Below, piece after piece: positions 1-6,494 of a stretch of 7,622 nucleotides of DNA. The translations under genes and the position numbers were made by a program. Origin of the DNA: Eggerthellaceae bacterium UBA5906 (GTDB taxonomy: Bacteria; Actinomycetota; Coriobacteriia; Coriobacteriales; Eggerthellaceae); the NCBI GenBank assembly GCA_002431805.1, contig DJEE01000163.1, positions 749 through 8,370 on the forward strand, given 5' to 3'. Below the pieces are notes generated by a model. It was not told where the DNA came from. It worked only from the letters and a program-made list of their open reading frames with translations, and did not search any database. Position 1 is the stretch's first letter. Every line of letters starts with the position of its first letter.

Positions 1-2
1 TG

Positions 3-974
3 GCGGTTGATACCGATTTTGAAGATAACAACCTTGAGGCCGAGATGGCGCGTGCGGCAGGCGTTGATTTTGAGGCAACGCGGGGCCGTTCAGCCGAGGC
101 GGTGATTAAGAGCCTGCAGGAAACTGGGGCAGACGGCGCTGTCACGTCTTATGCGCTGTTTCCTCGCGAAGTGTTCGAAGCGTGTCCAAATCTGAAAGTG
201 GTCAGCCGCACGGGCGTAGGGTATGACGAGATCGATGTTGAGGCCGCTACCGAACATGGGGTGGCGGTTTGCAATGTGCCTGGTTATGGCACCGAGGTGG
301 TTTCCGACCACGCGATTACCCTGGCGCTTTCGGTACTGCGTCGCATCAACGAACTTGATGCCGACATGCGTCGCGGCGTGTGGGACTATGCCCGCACGCG
401 CCCGCTGGGGCAGTGCCGCGGGCGCGTTTTCGGCGTCGTCGGCATGGGTGAAATTGGCCGCGCGACAGCCAAGAAAGCTGCAGGTCTTGGCTTTGACGTG
501 GTGTGTTGGTCGCGCAGCTTGAAACCGGGCCGTCGCACGCCGGAAGGGCATCCCGTTTTGCGTCTGGAAGAGCTTTTGCAAACAGCCGATGTGGTAAGCC
601 TGCATACCGCGTTGACGCCCGAAACACATCACCTTATCAATGCTGAGCGCTTGGCCCTTATGAAGCCCGATGCGGTACTAGTGAACACCGCTCGCGGAGC
701 CGTGGTCGACACGGTTGCGCTGGCGAAGGCGTTGTCTGAGGGCAAGCTTTGGGGTGCCGGTCTTGATGTGTTCGAGGAAGAGCAGCCGTTCGATTTCAAC
801 CATCCCATCATGAAGGCGCCGCATACCGTGCTTTCCGCGCATGCGGCGTATTGGTCGGAAGAATCGGGCCGCGAACTTCGCGAACGCGCCATGCAGGCCG
901 CTATCGATGCGGTGCAGGGGCGCGTGCCGGTTGATTGCTTGAACCCTTGCGTATTCGAATCGCCTGCGAAGTAA
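3..974 (+). CDS. D-isomer-specific 2-hydroxyacid dehydrogenase, CtBP-like (5' partial)
   Basis: NAD-dependent oxidoreductase interconverting a 2-hydroxyacid and a 2-oxoacid in the cytoplasm; the substrate cannot be told from sequence. The frame is open from position 3 to the TAA at 972-974, giving 323 visible residues, so the true start lies just left of the window and the ATG at 45 is internal. Residues upstream of it (AVDTDFEDNNLEAE) look like a genuine family N-terminus. The dinucleotide-binding glycine motif GMGEIG is at 441-458 (about residue 147). The catalytic triad is visible: Arg in NTARG (693-695), Glu in DVFEEE (780-782) and His in SAHAA (840-842). The stretch SRTGVGYDEIDVEAA and the following PGYGTEVVSDH are typical of the C-terminal-binding-protein branch rather than phosphoglycerate dehydrogenase. 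Length fits a full enzyme missing only a few residues. The frame is intact, unlike the genes that follow. Confidence 0.9.
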   Translation, partial: AVDTDFEDNNLEAEMARAAGVDFEATRGRSAEAVIKSLQETGADGAVTSYALFPREVFEACPNLKVVSRTGVGYDEIDVEAATEHGVAVCNVPGYGTEVVSDHAITLALSVLRRINELDADMRRGVWDYARTRPLGQCRGRVFGVVGMGEIGRATAKKAAGLGFDVVCWSRSLKPGRRTPEGHPVLRLEELLQTADVVSLHTALTPETHHLINAERLALMKPDAVLVNTARGAVVDTVALAKALSEGKLWGAGLDVFEEEQPFDFNHPIMKAPHTVLSAHAAYWSEESGRELRERAMQAAIDAVQGRVPVDCLNPCVFESPAK

Positions 975-977
975 CGC

Positions 978-1006
978 TTGACGGTGGCGTAACGTCATCC
1001 TTTACT
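978..1006 (+). promoter_or_regulatory. Possible sigma70-type promoter for the MerR gene
   Basis: TTGACG (978-983, 5 of 6 to the -35 consensus), a 17-bp spacer, then TTTACT (1001-1006, 4 of 6 to the -10 consensus). It begins 3 bp after the dehydrogenase stop and lies upstream of the broken MerR-family gene, which it could drive. This is a consensus match only. No terminator for the dehydrogenase is evident between 975 and 1056. Confidence 0.35.
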
Positions 1007-1089
1007 GCAATGCTTTTGCGACAAGCAAGAAGTTCGTGTGTGGGGTGATGCAGCATATGAGAGCGGAAGAGCAAGAGAGCCAAGACCTG

Positions 1090-1687
1090 ATGACTGTTGG
1101 GGGAATTGGCTTCGCGCATTGGCGTGACGGTGCGAACCATTCAGTACTACGATTAACGCGGACTGTTGCATCCGACGTGCAAAGGCGAACAAAACTTACG
1201 TCTCTATTCTTCGTCCGACGTTGACCGCTTCAATCGCATCATCACATTGAAATACTCGGGGCTTTCACTCACTCACATTCAAGAAAGCGAAGGTAGTGAC
1301 TCGGATGATGAGCTAACTGGTGCCTTATCGAACCGCGAAGCGGAACTTGAACGTGAAAGCGCAAGGATTTTGCGGGACATGAACGCGTTGCAGGGTTTAC
1401 GTGCCCACCTTGCAGCTGCCGAACATGCGGATTGGAGCGAATTCGCAACTGCCGTCGGTAGTGTGCAAGACCATGAGGACATGTTGTGGTCCGCTATTAC
1501 CGGCGAGGCGCTGGAGGACTGCCCGATTCCCGAGCTGTCGCGCGAAGAGGTAATTTGCTGGCATCAGCTGATGGGCGATACGATCGAAGCCATGCACGAT
1601 GGCGTATTGGTGACCGATGAACGGGCGAAGGCGCTTGCTATCCGTTTTCCAGCTTGGGAGGTATGCCTCATGCGCTTGCCGGATTGA
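1090..1687 (+). pseudogene. MerR-family transcriptional regulator, frameshifted and interrupted by a stop
   Basis: Ancestrally a DNA-binding activator with an N-terminal winged helix. From the ATG at 1090 the frame reads MTVGG and then loses homology. Removing one G from the G5 run at 1099-1103 gives MTVGELASRIGVTVRTIQYYD, a textbook MerR helix-turn-helix. The next codon is TAA (1154-1156), most simply a mutated CAA because YYDQRGLL would be normal. The frame then continues RGLLHPT (1157-1177) and LRLYSSSDVDRFNRI, the MerR wing, followed by a coiled-coil-like segment and an effector region ending at TGA 1685-1687. An ATG at 1057 could be the original start. The TTG at 1166 gives an open frame of 173 codons that lacks the recognition helix, so any product from it should not bind DNA normally. 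The gene sits at the head of the importer cassette and was presumably its regulator. Family call is firm; the ligand is unknown. Confidence 0.85.
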
Positions 1688-1818
1688 AGCGCCTAGCCAA
1701 CCAGCGCAGTTCGGGTCCGAAGCAATACGGGCGAGATTTCTACGCCGGCATCCAACGGCGAACACTGAGCTTCTTGCAGGATGCGCTTGATTGCCCTCGC
1801 TCTTCGACTCGAGAATAG
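1684..1818 (+). other. Possible out-of-frame C-terminal remnant of the MerR gene
   Basis: Shifting back one base near 1680 opens a frame from 1684 to the TAG at 1816-1818. It reads LKRLANQRSSGPKQYGRDF followed by YAGIQRRTLSFLQDALDC, an amphipathic helical stretch of the kind ending MerR effector domains. If so, the regulator suffered a further -1 frameshift near 1680 and originally ended near 1818. The evidence is protein character only; I cannot align it to a relative here. Confidence 0.45.
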
Positions 1819-1843
1819 CTTTGCGGCTACGCTCGTCGTTGCA

Positions 1844-1872
1844 TTGACGATGACGTAGAGTCGCTCGATATC
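1844..1872 (+). promoter_or_regulatory. Weak candidate promoter upstream of the radical SAM gene
   Basis: TTGACG (1844-1849), 17 bp, then GATATC (1867-1872, 3 of 6 to the -10 consensus). An alternative -10-like AATAAT lies at 1884-1889 without a matching -35. The 92-bp gap (1819-1910) between the regulator remnant and the next start is the natural place for a MerR-controlled promoter, but I see no convincing long dyad. It ends in a strong ribosome binding site (AGGGGG, 1902-1907) that supports the ATG at 1911. Confidence 0.2.
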
Positions 1873-1910
1873 GTTTCCCTCGCAATAATGAATCAACGAA
1901 GAGGGGGACG

Positions 1911-2932
1911 ATGATCGTATCGCGGATGACCACGAATCGATGCAACTTGAAGTGCACGCGTTGCTACCAGGATGCAAGCGAATGCGACAGCCGAGAGCTG
2001 TCGACTGAAGAAGCGCGCACGATAATTTCGAGCATTGTGCGAGCGGGTTTTAAAATCATGATTTTCAGCGGCGGCAAGCCGCTTATGCGCGACAATATTT
2101 TTTGACCTGGTCGCTCATGCAGCTTCATGCGGGCTTCGACCGGTGTTTGGCAGCAACGGCACGTTGGTTACGTACGAAGTTGCGCAAAAGCTCAAAGAGC
2201 TGGTGCGTGTGCCATGGGCATCAGTATTGATAGCCTCGACGCGAAAAAGCATGACAAGTTTCGTGGCGTTGTCGGAGCGCATGCGGCAAAGCTTGCGGGA
2301 ATAGAAGCCTGCCAAAGCGTTGGTCTACCGTTTCAAATTCACACTACTGTGGTTGACTGGAATCGCGGCGAGGTGTGTGACATCACTCGATTCGCAAAGG
2401 AATTGGGCGCGATGAACCGTTCAGTATTCTTCTTGGTGCCGGTTGGTCGCGGCAAGGACGTCTCGGATGAGAGCATCGACGTCGAGTAAAACGAGCAGCT
2501 GCTTGCCGATATTCTGCGTGCTGGACGTGATGCCAGTATCGAGGTCAAGCCTATGTGCGCTTCGCAGTTCATGTGCATCGCGGAACAGATCGGCGTACAG
2601 ACGCGGTATACCGGGGGTGCTTGGCGGGACTGACGTACTGCGTGGTTGGGGGCGAGGGTACTGTACGGGCCTGCGCTTACATGACCGAAGATGCCGGTGG
2701 CGTGCGCAAACAGCCTTTCGAAGAGATTTGGCAAACCTGTCCGGTGTTTCAAAAGCTACGTACGCAGGCGTATAAGGGCGCGTGTGGAACTTGCGACTAC
2801 AAGGGCGTTTGCGGCGGATGCCGCGCTCGTGCCGCGTGCTACCACGACGGGGACATTTTAGGACAGGACGATTACTGCGCCTGGAGCAGGAAGAACGTCG
2901 CAAAGATTGCCTCTGGGGCACCGGTTGCTTAG
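1911..2932 (+). pseudogene. Radical SAM/SPASM enzyme (NirJ/AhbC/AhbD/PqqE-like), multiply disrupted
   Basis: Ancestrally an iron-sulfur enzyme of about 340 residues using S-adenosylmethionine radicals. The SAM cluster motif CNLKCTRC is at residues 11-18, followed by SGGKPL (residue 56), where the family has SGGEPL. The C-terminus carries a SPASM auxiliary-cluster region: GGCLAGL, GEGTVRAC, then CGTCDYKGVCGGCRARA, GDILGQDDYC and the stop at 2930-2932. The CGGCRARA plus GD signature resembles tetrapyrrole-modifying members. Threading needs four corrections: one extra T in the T6 run 2098-2103, one missing G near 2202, a stop TAA at 2487-2489 (from CAA, DVEQNEQLL), and one missing base in the G run 2613-2617. 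Fragments run 1911-2105, 2104-2202 (FGSNGTLVTYEVAQKLKEL), 2202-2616 and 2618-2932. It lies 30 bp upstream of the binding-protein gene, suggesting one operon. The substrate is unknown; a heme or other tetrapyrrole link is inference. Confidence 0.88.
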
Positions 2933-2962
2933 CGTTTTGGGGATACTCGAAGGGATCGAACA

Positions 2963-3511
2963 ATGAAAAAGATTGCGAAAGGCGCCGTTGTGCTGTCTTG
3001 CGTATTGGCGATGGGCGCGGGCTCACTTTCCCTGATGGCGTGCGTGTCGCAAGGGAATTCAGCTGCGTCGGAAGCGGGCCAGCAGGACGCGTCGGTAAGT
3101 CAGGGTGCGTATACGTTCACTGACGATCTTGGACGCGACGTAACGGTTACCTCGCATGAACGGGTAGTTGCCGGTATGGGGCAGCTTCGCAAACGTGTAG
3201 GAACTGGCCGGCGACACGTTGGTGGTGCATCCGACAACGCGTTTTCCGACTATCGCATTGCTTTGGATGCGCAGAAGGCCGGCGATTTTCATCGCTGGAT
3301 GCCGAGTCGATTATCGCGCTCAATCCTGATTTCGTGATTCTCGCAGGGTTGAGCAGCGGCCGCGGCGGCGTGGCGCAAACCGAGCTTGCCGACACGCTTT
3401 CGGCAGAACGGCCGCGTGGTAGTGCTCGACCCGAAGCTGTTCCAATACAAGCCGAACGCTTATTGGGACCAGGCATATCGGGCTTTGTACGACGCGCTGT
3501 GCGATGAATAG
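2963..3511 (+). pseudogene. ABC importer substrate-binding lipoprotein (FecB/BtuF-like), frameshifted and internally deleted
   Basis: Ancestrally a membrane-anchored binding protein for a metal chelate, siderophore, heme or corrinoid. Residues 1-26 are a lipoprotein signal peptide with lipobox LMAC and modified Cys27. After a Ser/Ala-rich linker comes YTFTDDLGRDVTVTSHERVV, the family's mature N-terminus. Then damage begins: an extra G in 3178-3181, a stop TAG at 3198-3200 (TGG expected, GSFANVWELAGDTLV), a missing G near 3222-3225, and a missing base near 3291-3296 leading into LDAESIIALNPDFVILAGL. Near 3404-3412 the frame jumps from TELADTLSAE to GRVVVLDPKLFQYKPNAYWD, a normal C-terminus ending at TAG 3509-3511. 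The threaded protein is only about 182 residues, whereas this family usually has 260-330, so about 100 residues of the central part and second lobe appear deleted at that junction. Start ATG 2963 follows a GAAGGG site. It precedes the permease by 8 bp. Confidence 0.87.
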
Positions 3512-3519
3512 GTTGACTC

Positions 3520-4410
3520 GTGCTCGGCAACCTATTCAAAAACAGCACCACGACGGACGGCACACAGCGACGCTTTCGCATAATGCTTGCGTTTCTGCTT
3601 GTGATGCTGGTCGATGTGATGTTCGCCGGCTTGGCGATGGGTTCGACGTCGGTCGGCGCGCGTGACGTGGCGGCGTACATCATCGGCGTAAATGCGGGTT
3701 CGGGCTTGTTCGTATTGCTGTTCGCGTGTACGGCCCCGCATGGGCTGGGCGCATCGGCCGCCGGAGCGTTCTTGGGAGCGCTTGCCTCGGCATTGTTGGT
3801 GTTCTTCGTCTCGATGTATGCGGGAGCGTCTCGGCTCATCGTCGTGCTTGCCGGCACGGCGTTGACGGCTGTATTCACGGCGGGGATGAGCGCTATCCTT
3901 ATTTTCAACCTTGATACGTATGTGAATTCGTCGGGCTTTCTGGTTGGTAGCCTCTCGGGCGTAATGCCTTCCGAGCTGATGCTTCCGGGTTGCGTAATCT
4001 GCGTTGGCCGGCTGTTGGCCGCAGATCAGGGAACGCGCCTGAACATCTTGTCTCTCGGGGACGAAGGTGCGCATGCGCTGGGGCTGAACGTGGCACGGAC
4101 GCGGCTTGTGCTGCTTTTGCTTGCTGCTTTGCTGGCAGGTGCTGCGGTTTGCTTTGCTGGGCTCATCGGGTTTGTTGGGCTGGTCGTCCCGCATATCGTC
4201 CGTTTCTTCGCTGGGCACGATAACCGCCGCATTCTGCTGCTCTCTCCTGTCGCGGGCGCCGTGCTGGTGTGCGCTTGCGACACCATTGCCCGCACGCTGT
4301 TTGCGCCGTTTGAGATCCCCGTGGGAATCTGCATGGCGCTGATAGGCGGCCCGTTCTTCATCTATCTGATTCTTCGTTCGCGGAAAGGGGCGGCCGATGG
4401 GCGGGCTTGA
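3520..4410 (+). CDS. FecCD-family ABC permease with an in-frame internal deletion (probably non-functional)
   Basis: Inner-membrane permease of type II importers for iron-siderophore, heme or cobalamin. The frame is open for 296 codons from a GTG start; the family usually has 320-350. TM1 (about residues 21-38) is followed by STSVGARDVAAYIIG and then directly by VNAGSGLFVLLF (junction about residue 56, near 3685-3690). Family members carry between these points a transmembrane pair with the conserved LPR and NPLADPxxLGVNAG motifs; only the terminal GVNAG remains. The rest is good: LNILSLGDEGAHALGL, the coupling region FAGLIGFVGLVVPHIVRF, and the C-terminal GICMALIGGPFFIYLILR. The stop overlaps the ATPase start by 14 bp, so they form an operon. 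Because the reading frame is intact it may be annotated as a normal gene, but missing two core helices should abolish transport. Start GTG 3520 is weakly supported (AGG about 7 bases upstream); TM1 makes this region the right place. Confidence 0.85.
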   Translation: MLGNLFKNSTTTDGTQRRFRIMLAFLLVMLVDVMFAGLAMGSTSVGARDVAAYIIGVNAGSGLFVLLFACTAPHGLGASAAGAFLGALASALLVFFVSMYAGASRLIVVLAGTALTAVFTAGMSAILIFNLDTYVNSSGFLVGSLSGVMPSELMLPGCVICVGRLLAADQGTRLNILSLGDEGAHALGLNVARTRLVLLLLAALLAGAAVCFAGLIGFVGLVVPHIVRFFAGHDNRRILLLSPVAGAVLVCACDTIARTLFAPFEIPVGICMALIGGPFFIYLILRSRKGAADGRA

Positions 4411-5220
4411 TTTCGAGGACGTCGTATTCGGCTATGGCGACGCCCGTTTGTTCGACGGCTTTTCCGCGTCGTTCCCAAAAGGGAAGATAAGCTGCATCGT
4501 TGGGCCGAACGAGTGCGGGAAATCCACGCTCGCCAAGCTAGCCATGGGACTGGTGAGGCCGGCTTCGGGTCGTGTGCTCATTGCGGCGATGTTGCATCGT
4601 TGCCGGCTCGCGAGTGGGCGCGCCTTTTGGGCGTGCTGGTGCAACAGCAGGAGGCGCCGATGATGACCGTGCGCGAACTGGCGGCGCGCGGCAGGTTTCC
4701 TTGCTGCGTGCCGTTTGCACGTATGGGCGAAGCGGATGAGCGGTACATTGACAAGGCTCTTTCGCTTGCTGGCGTGTTCGACCTGCGCGATCGCCCGCTG
4801 CAAAGTTGGTCGGGCGGGCAGAGGCAACGTGCCCGTATGGCTATGGTGTTGGCGCAGGACACGCCGATTGTGCTGCTAGACGAGCCGACGTCGTTTATGG
4901 ACGTGGCGGCGTGTTTCGATATGGCGCGGCTGATTCGTCGGGTTCAGGCGCGCGGCAAGACGGTTGTCGCGGTGATTCACGATTTGAATATGACGCTCTC
5001 GGTTGGCGATTGCGTGTTCATGATGGAGCGAGGCTGCTTGGCTGCGCAGGGCGAACCGGAGAGCGAATGCGTTTGCGCTGCTGTTGAGCGGTCGTTTGGA
5101 GTGCGCTTGGAACGCGCGCAAGCAGCCAGCGGCACAGCCTGGGTCCCCTTCGAACATACGCGCGACTGGCGAGCCCCCACGACGCGAGAAGCGAGCAGGC
5201 CCGGCTGTGGTTCGCGGTGA
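4397..5220 (+). pseudogene. ABC importer ATP-binding subunit (FecE-like), single frameshift
   Basis: Ancestrally the cytoplasmic ATPase powering the permease encoded upstream. Start ATG 4397 follows a GGGGCGG-like site inside the permease end. Walker A is GPNECGKST (residues 36-44); the fourth position is Glu where the family nearly always has Gly, explained by one G-to-A change. At 4583-4584 one base is missing: frame 2 reads SGRVLI, and homology resumes one frame back with GDVASLPAREWARLLGVLVQQQE. The downstream part holds the Q-loop (VQQQE), signature WSGGQRQR (4807-4830), Walker B IVLLDEP (Asp 4879, Glu 4882), D-loop SFMD, and the H-loop His in VIHDLN (4978-4980). With the base restored the product would be about 274 residues, usual for the family. 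As it stands, the N-terminal fragment ends at a stop at 4661-4663 without a signature motif, so no complete ATPase is made. Everything else is well preserved, so this is the least decayed catalytic member of the cassette. Confidence 0.88.
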
Positions 5221-5235
5221 TTGACGTGCGAATGG

Positions 5236-5259
5236 AAAGGCGCCTGATAAGGCGCTTTT
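5236..5259 (+). terminator. Rho-independent terminator of the importer cassette
   Basis: GCGCCT (5240-5245), loop GATA, AGGCGC (5250-5255), then TTTT. The stem is extended by a G-T wobble and three A-T pairs (5236-5239 with 5256-5259). It begins 16 bp after the ATPase stop on the same strand, as expected at the end of an operon. Confidence 0.85.
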
Positions 5260-5463
5260 CTGTTGCGGTCAGCCTTGCCGAAAGAAGCTATTGCTCGTAC
5301 AGGCTACGGTTGGTTTATAACGATCGAGATAAATTCGCCGCGCTAACCTTCTGAATAGCTTATTTTTATACTGTCTGGTCTTTCGAAGCAAGAGATTTAT
5401 GGCATTGGCTGATTTCTTCATCCGCTTAAAAAGGTAAAAATTTGTCTTTACAATCATAATCCC

Positions 5464-5485
5464 AGGTCAAATATAGAATTGACCT
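5464..5485. repeat. Perfect 7-bp inverted repeat, possible operator
   Basis: AGGTCAA (5464-5470), 8-bp spacer, TTGACCT (5479-5485), inside AT-rich DNA. The geometry suits a dimeric regulator, and the right arm contains a -35-like TTGACC with an AT-rich GAATAT 17 bp downstream (5502-5507). No gene starts suitably on either side, so its target is unclear. It could be a relic or chance. Confidence 0.35.
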
Positions 5486-5556
5486 CTATAACTTGTGTTC
5501 TGAATATTTAATCCAGACGAGATGCGGTGAGCAGCGATTAGCAATAGGCGGAAACG

Positions 5557-5589
5557 AAAAAAGTCGAGCCGGGGACAACCCGACTCGAC
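5557..5589 (-). terminator. Rho-independent terminator for the minus-strand reductase operon
   Basis: Read on the minus strand: GTCGAG (5589-5584), one mismatch, CGGG, loop of 5, CCCG, mismatch partner, CTCGAC (5568-5563), then TTTTTT (5562-5557). It is a strong 6+4-bp hairpin followed by a U tract, about 140 bp beyond the DmsC-like stop. The plus strand has A residues on one side only, so it is directional for the minus strand. Confidence 0.8.
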
Positions 5590-5726
5590 AAGTTGATAGC
5601 CGCAACGTTGCACGCTGGACCGAAGCTTAGCCATGGGTAGTCAAGGTTTGCCGACATGCCCTAATACTATGCCCAACCGCAATTGAGCCCTTAGGGTTTG
5701 CCGCGCCCCCTTCGTATCGCTAGCTG

Positions 5727-6482
5727 CTAAAACGTGCACGCCGCATAGAACGCATAGCGAGCAACGCACACGGCAATAACGATTGACGCGCATTGACAGG
5801 CCGCAACTGTGTGCGGCTTCGCCTTTTTAGCAGCAAACCCAAGAACCGCCGCGAATAGCGAGAGCGCGCACGCAACAACCTGCGGGGCAGCTCCGATTCC
5901 AAGTCCTGCAAACAGCACACCCTCGCAAGCCGACGAAACCGCAAACGCTGCGCTCGCAACGGCGACCGTCAAGCTTAAGGCTCGAGAGGGGCCGTCCCCG
6001 TAAGAAAGCGCGGCGCAAAGCCCGGCGCCCATCGCCACATCCCCGACAAGGAACAACAGCACGCTTATCGGGGAGGCCCACGCCGTCACGCCAAAGCTGA
6101 TGCTGTACGCGTAGCCCATCACAAAGGCGAGCAGCAGCGCCGCAGCGGCTCCAACCGCGCGCAGCCACTTCGGGCAGCTTCCACGAAGCACGCAGCACAG
6201 CACATCCGCCACCAACACAACCCCAAGCGCGATGCTGAAATACGCCTCAAGCGTGATACCCGCTGCGGGGTTGAAAAGGGCGTTCAAGAAACGTTCCGGA
6301 TGCTGTAGGTGCAGCAGACACCCGATAAGCCCGATCGCCAGAAGCGCAAGCATCAGCAACGGGAACGCCCATGGCTTACCTGCCCCATCCCGTCTAACGG
6401 GAAAGAACAGCGACACCGCATATGACCCCGCCGCGATGCCGGCAAACGTAGTGAATACGAATAAGGGGAACTCGGAAATCAT
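5727..6482 (-). CDS. dmsC: DmsC-like membrane anchor subunit of a molybdopterin oxidoreductase
   Basis: Integral membrane protein that would anchor a reductase complex and pass electrons from menaquinol to the iron-sulfur subunit. The 251 residues form about eight hydrophobic helices with short polar loops; E. coli DmsC has 287. The first helix (EFPLFVFTTFAGIAAGSYAV) is followed by a second, then HLQHPERFLNALFNPAAG, corresponding to the DmsC loop with conserved His-Leu and an Asn-Ala/Ser-Leu segment, and ITLEAYFS. No signal peptide is needed. Start ATG 6482 has an AAGGTG site overlapping the stop of the chaperone gene 10 bp upstream, implying coupled translation. It is the last gene of the operon, with a terminator downstream. 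The gene symbol is given at family level; the substrate of the complex is not determined by this subunit. Confidence 0.88.
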   Translation of the reverse strand: MISEFPLFVFTTFAGIAAGSYAVSLFFPVRRDGAGKPWAFPLLMLALLAIGLIGCLLHLQHPERFLNALFNPAAGITLEAYFSIALGVVLVADVLCCVLRGSCPKWLRAVGAAAALLLAFVMGYAYSISFGVTAWASPISVLLFLVGDVAMGAGLCAALSYGDGPSRALSLTVAVASAAFAVSSACEGVLFAGLGIGAAPQVVACALSLFAAVLGFAAKKAKPHTVAACQCASIVIAVCVARYAFYAACTF

Positions 6483-6488
6483 TCGATC

Positions 6489-6494
6489 ACCTTC
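6489..6494 (-). promoter_or_regulatory. Ribosome binding site of the DmsC-like gene, overlapping the upstream stop
   Basis: On the minus strand GTGAAGGTGATCGAATG contains the chaperone stop TGA (6495-6493), an AAGGTG site (6494-6489) and the anchor ATG (6482). The overlap fixes the start and suggests reinitiation between the two genes. Confidence 0.7.

Larger units (their letters stand above)
5260..5726. other. Convergent intergenic region, non-coding, AT-rich centre
   Basis: This stretch separates the plus-strand cassette from the minus-strand reductase module. Roughly 5310-5515 is visibly AT-rich compared with its flanks. It contains the inverted repeat and the minus-strand terminator listed separately. 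A 9-base direct repeat GGTTTGCCG occurs at about 5645-5653 and 5694-5702, and CCCTTAGGG is a small palindrome near 5690. A basic 62-codon minus-strand frame (5269-5457) lacks a ribosome binding site and recognisable motifs. I see no tRNA, other RNA gene, or mobile-element terminus. Confidence 0.6.

Noticed and set aside
1397..1977. Minus-strand open frames opposite the MerR gene and its downstream gap
   Set aside because: They lack family motifs and mirror plus-strand coding sequence with clear MerR features.
3147..4218. Long minus-strand frames opposite the binding protein and permease
   Set aside because: Low-complexity Arg/Gln/Ala-rich products typical of antisense reading of GC-rich genes; the plus strand carries recognisable FecB and FecCD sequence.
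5269..5457. Minus-strand 62-codon basic open frame in the AT-rich gap
   Set aside because: No ribosome binding site before the ATG, no recognisable motif, and its Lys/Arg/Asn-rich content is what AT-rich non-coding DNA yields.
5563..5589. Hairpin considered as part of a structured RNA gene
   Set aside because: The adjacent T6 tract on the minus strand and its place after the operon end are fully explained by a terminator; no tRNA, tmRNA, SRP or 6S features are seen.
5538..5657. Minus-strand 39-codon frame starting MSANLDYPWLSF
   Set aside because: It reads through the terminator hairpin at 5557-5589, and its only purine run (AGGG) is too close to the ATG to serve as a ribosome binding site.
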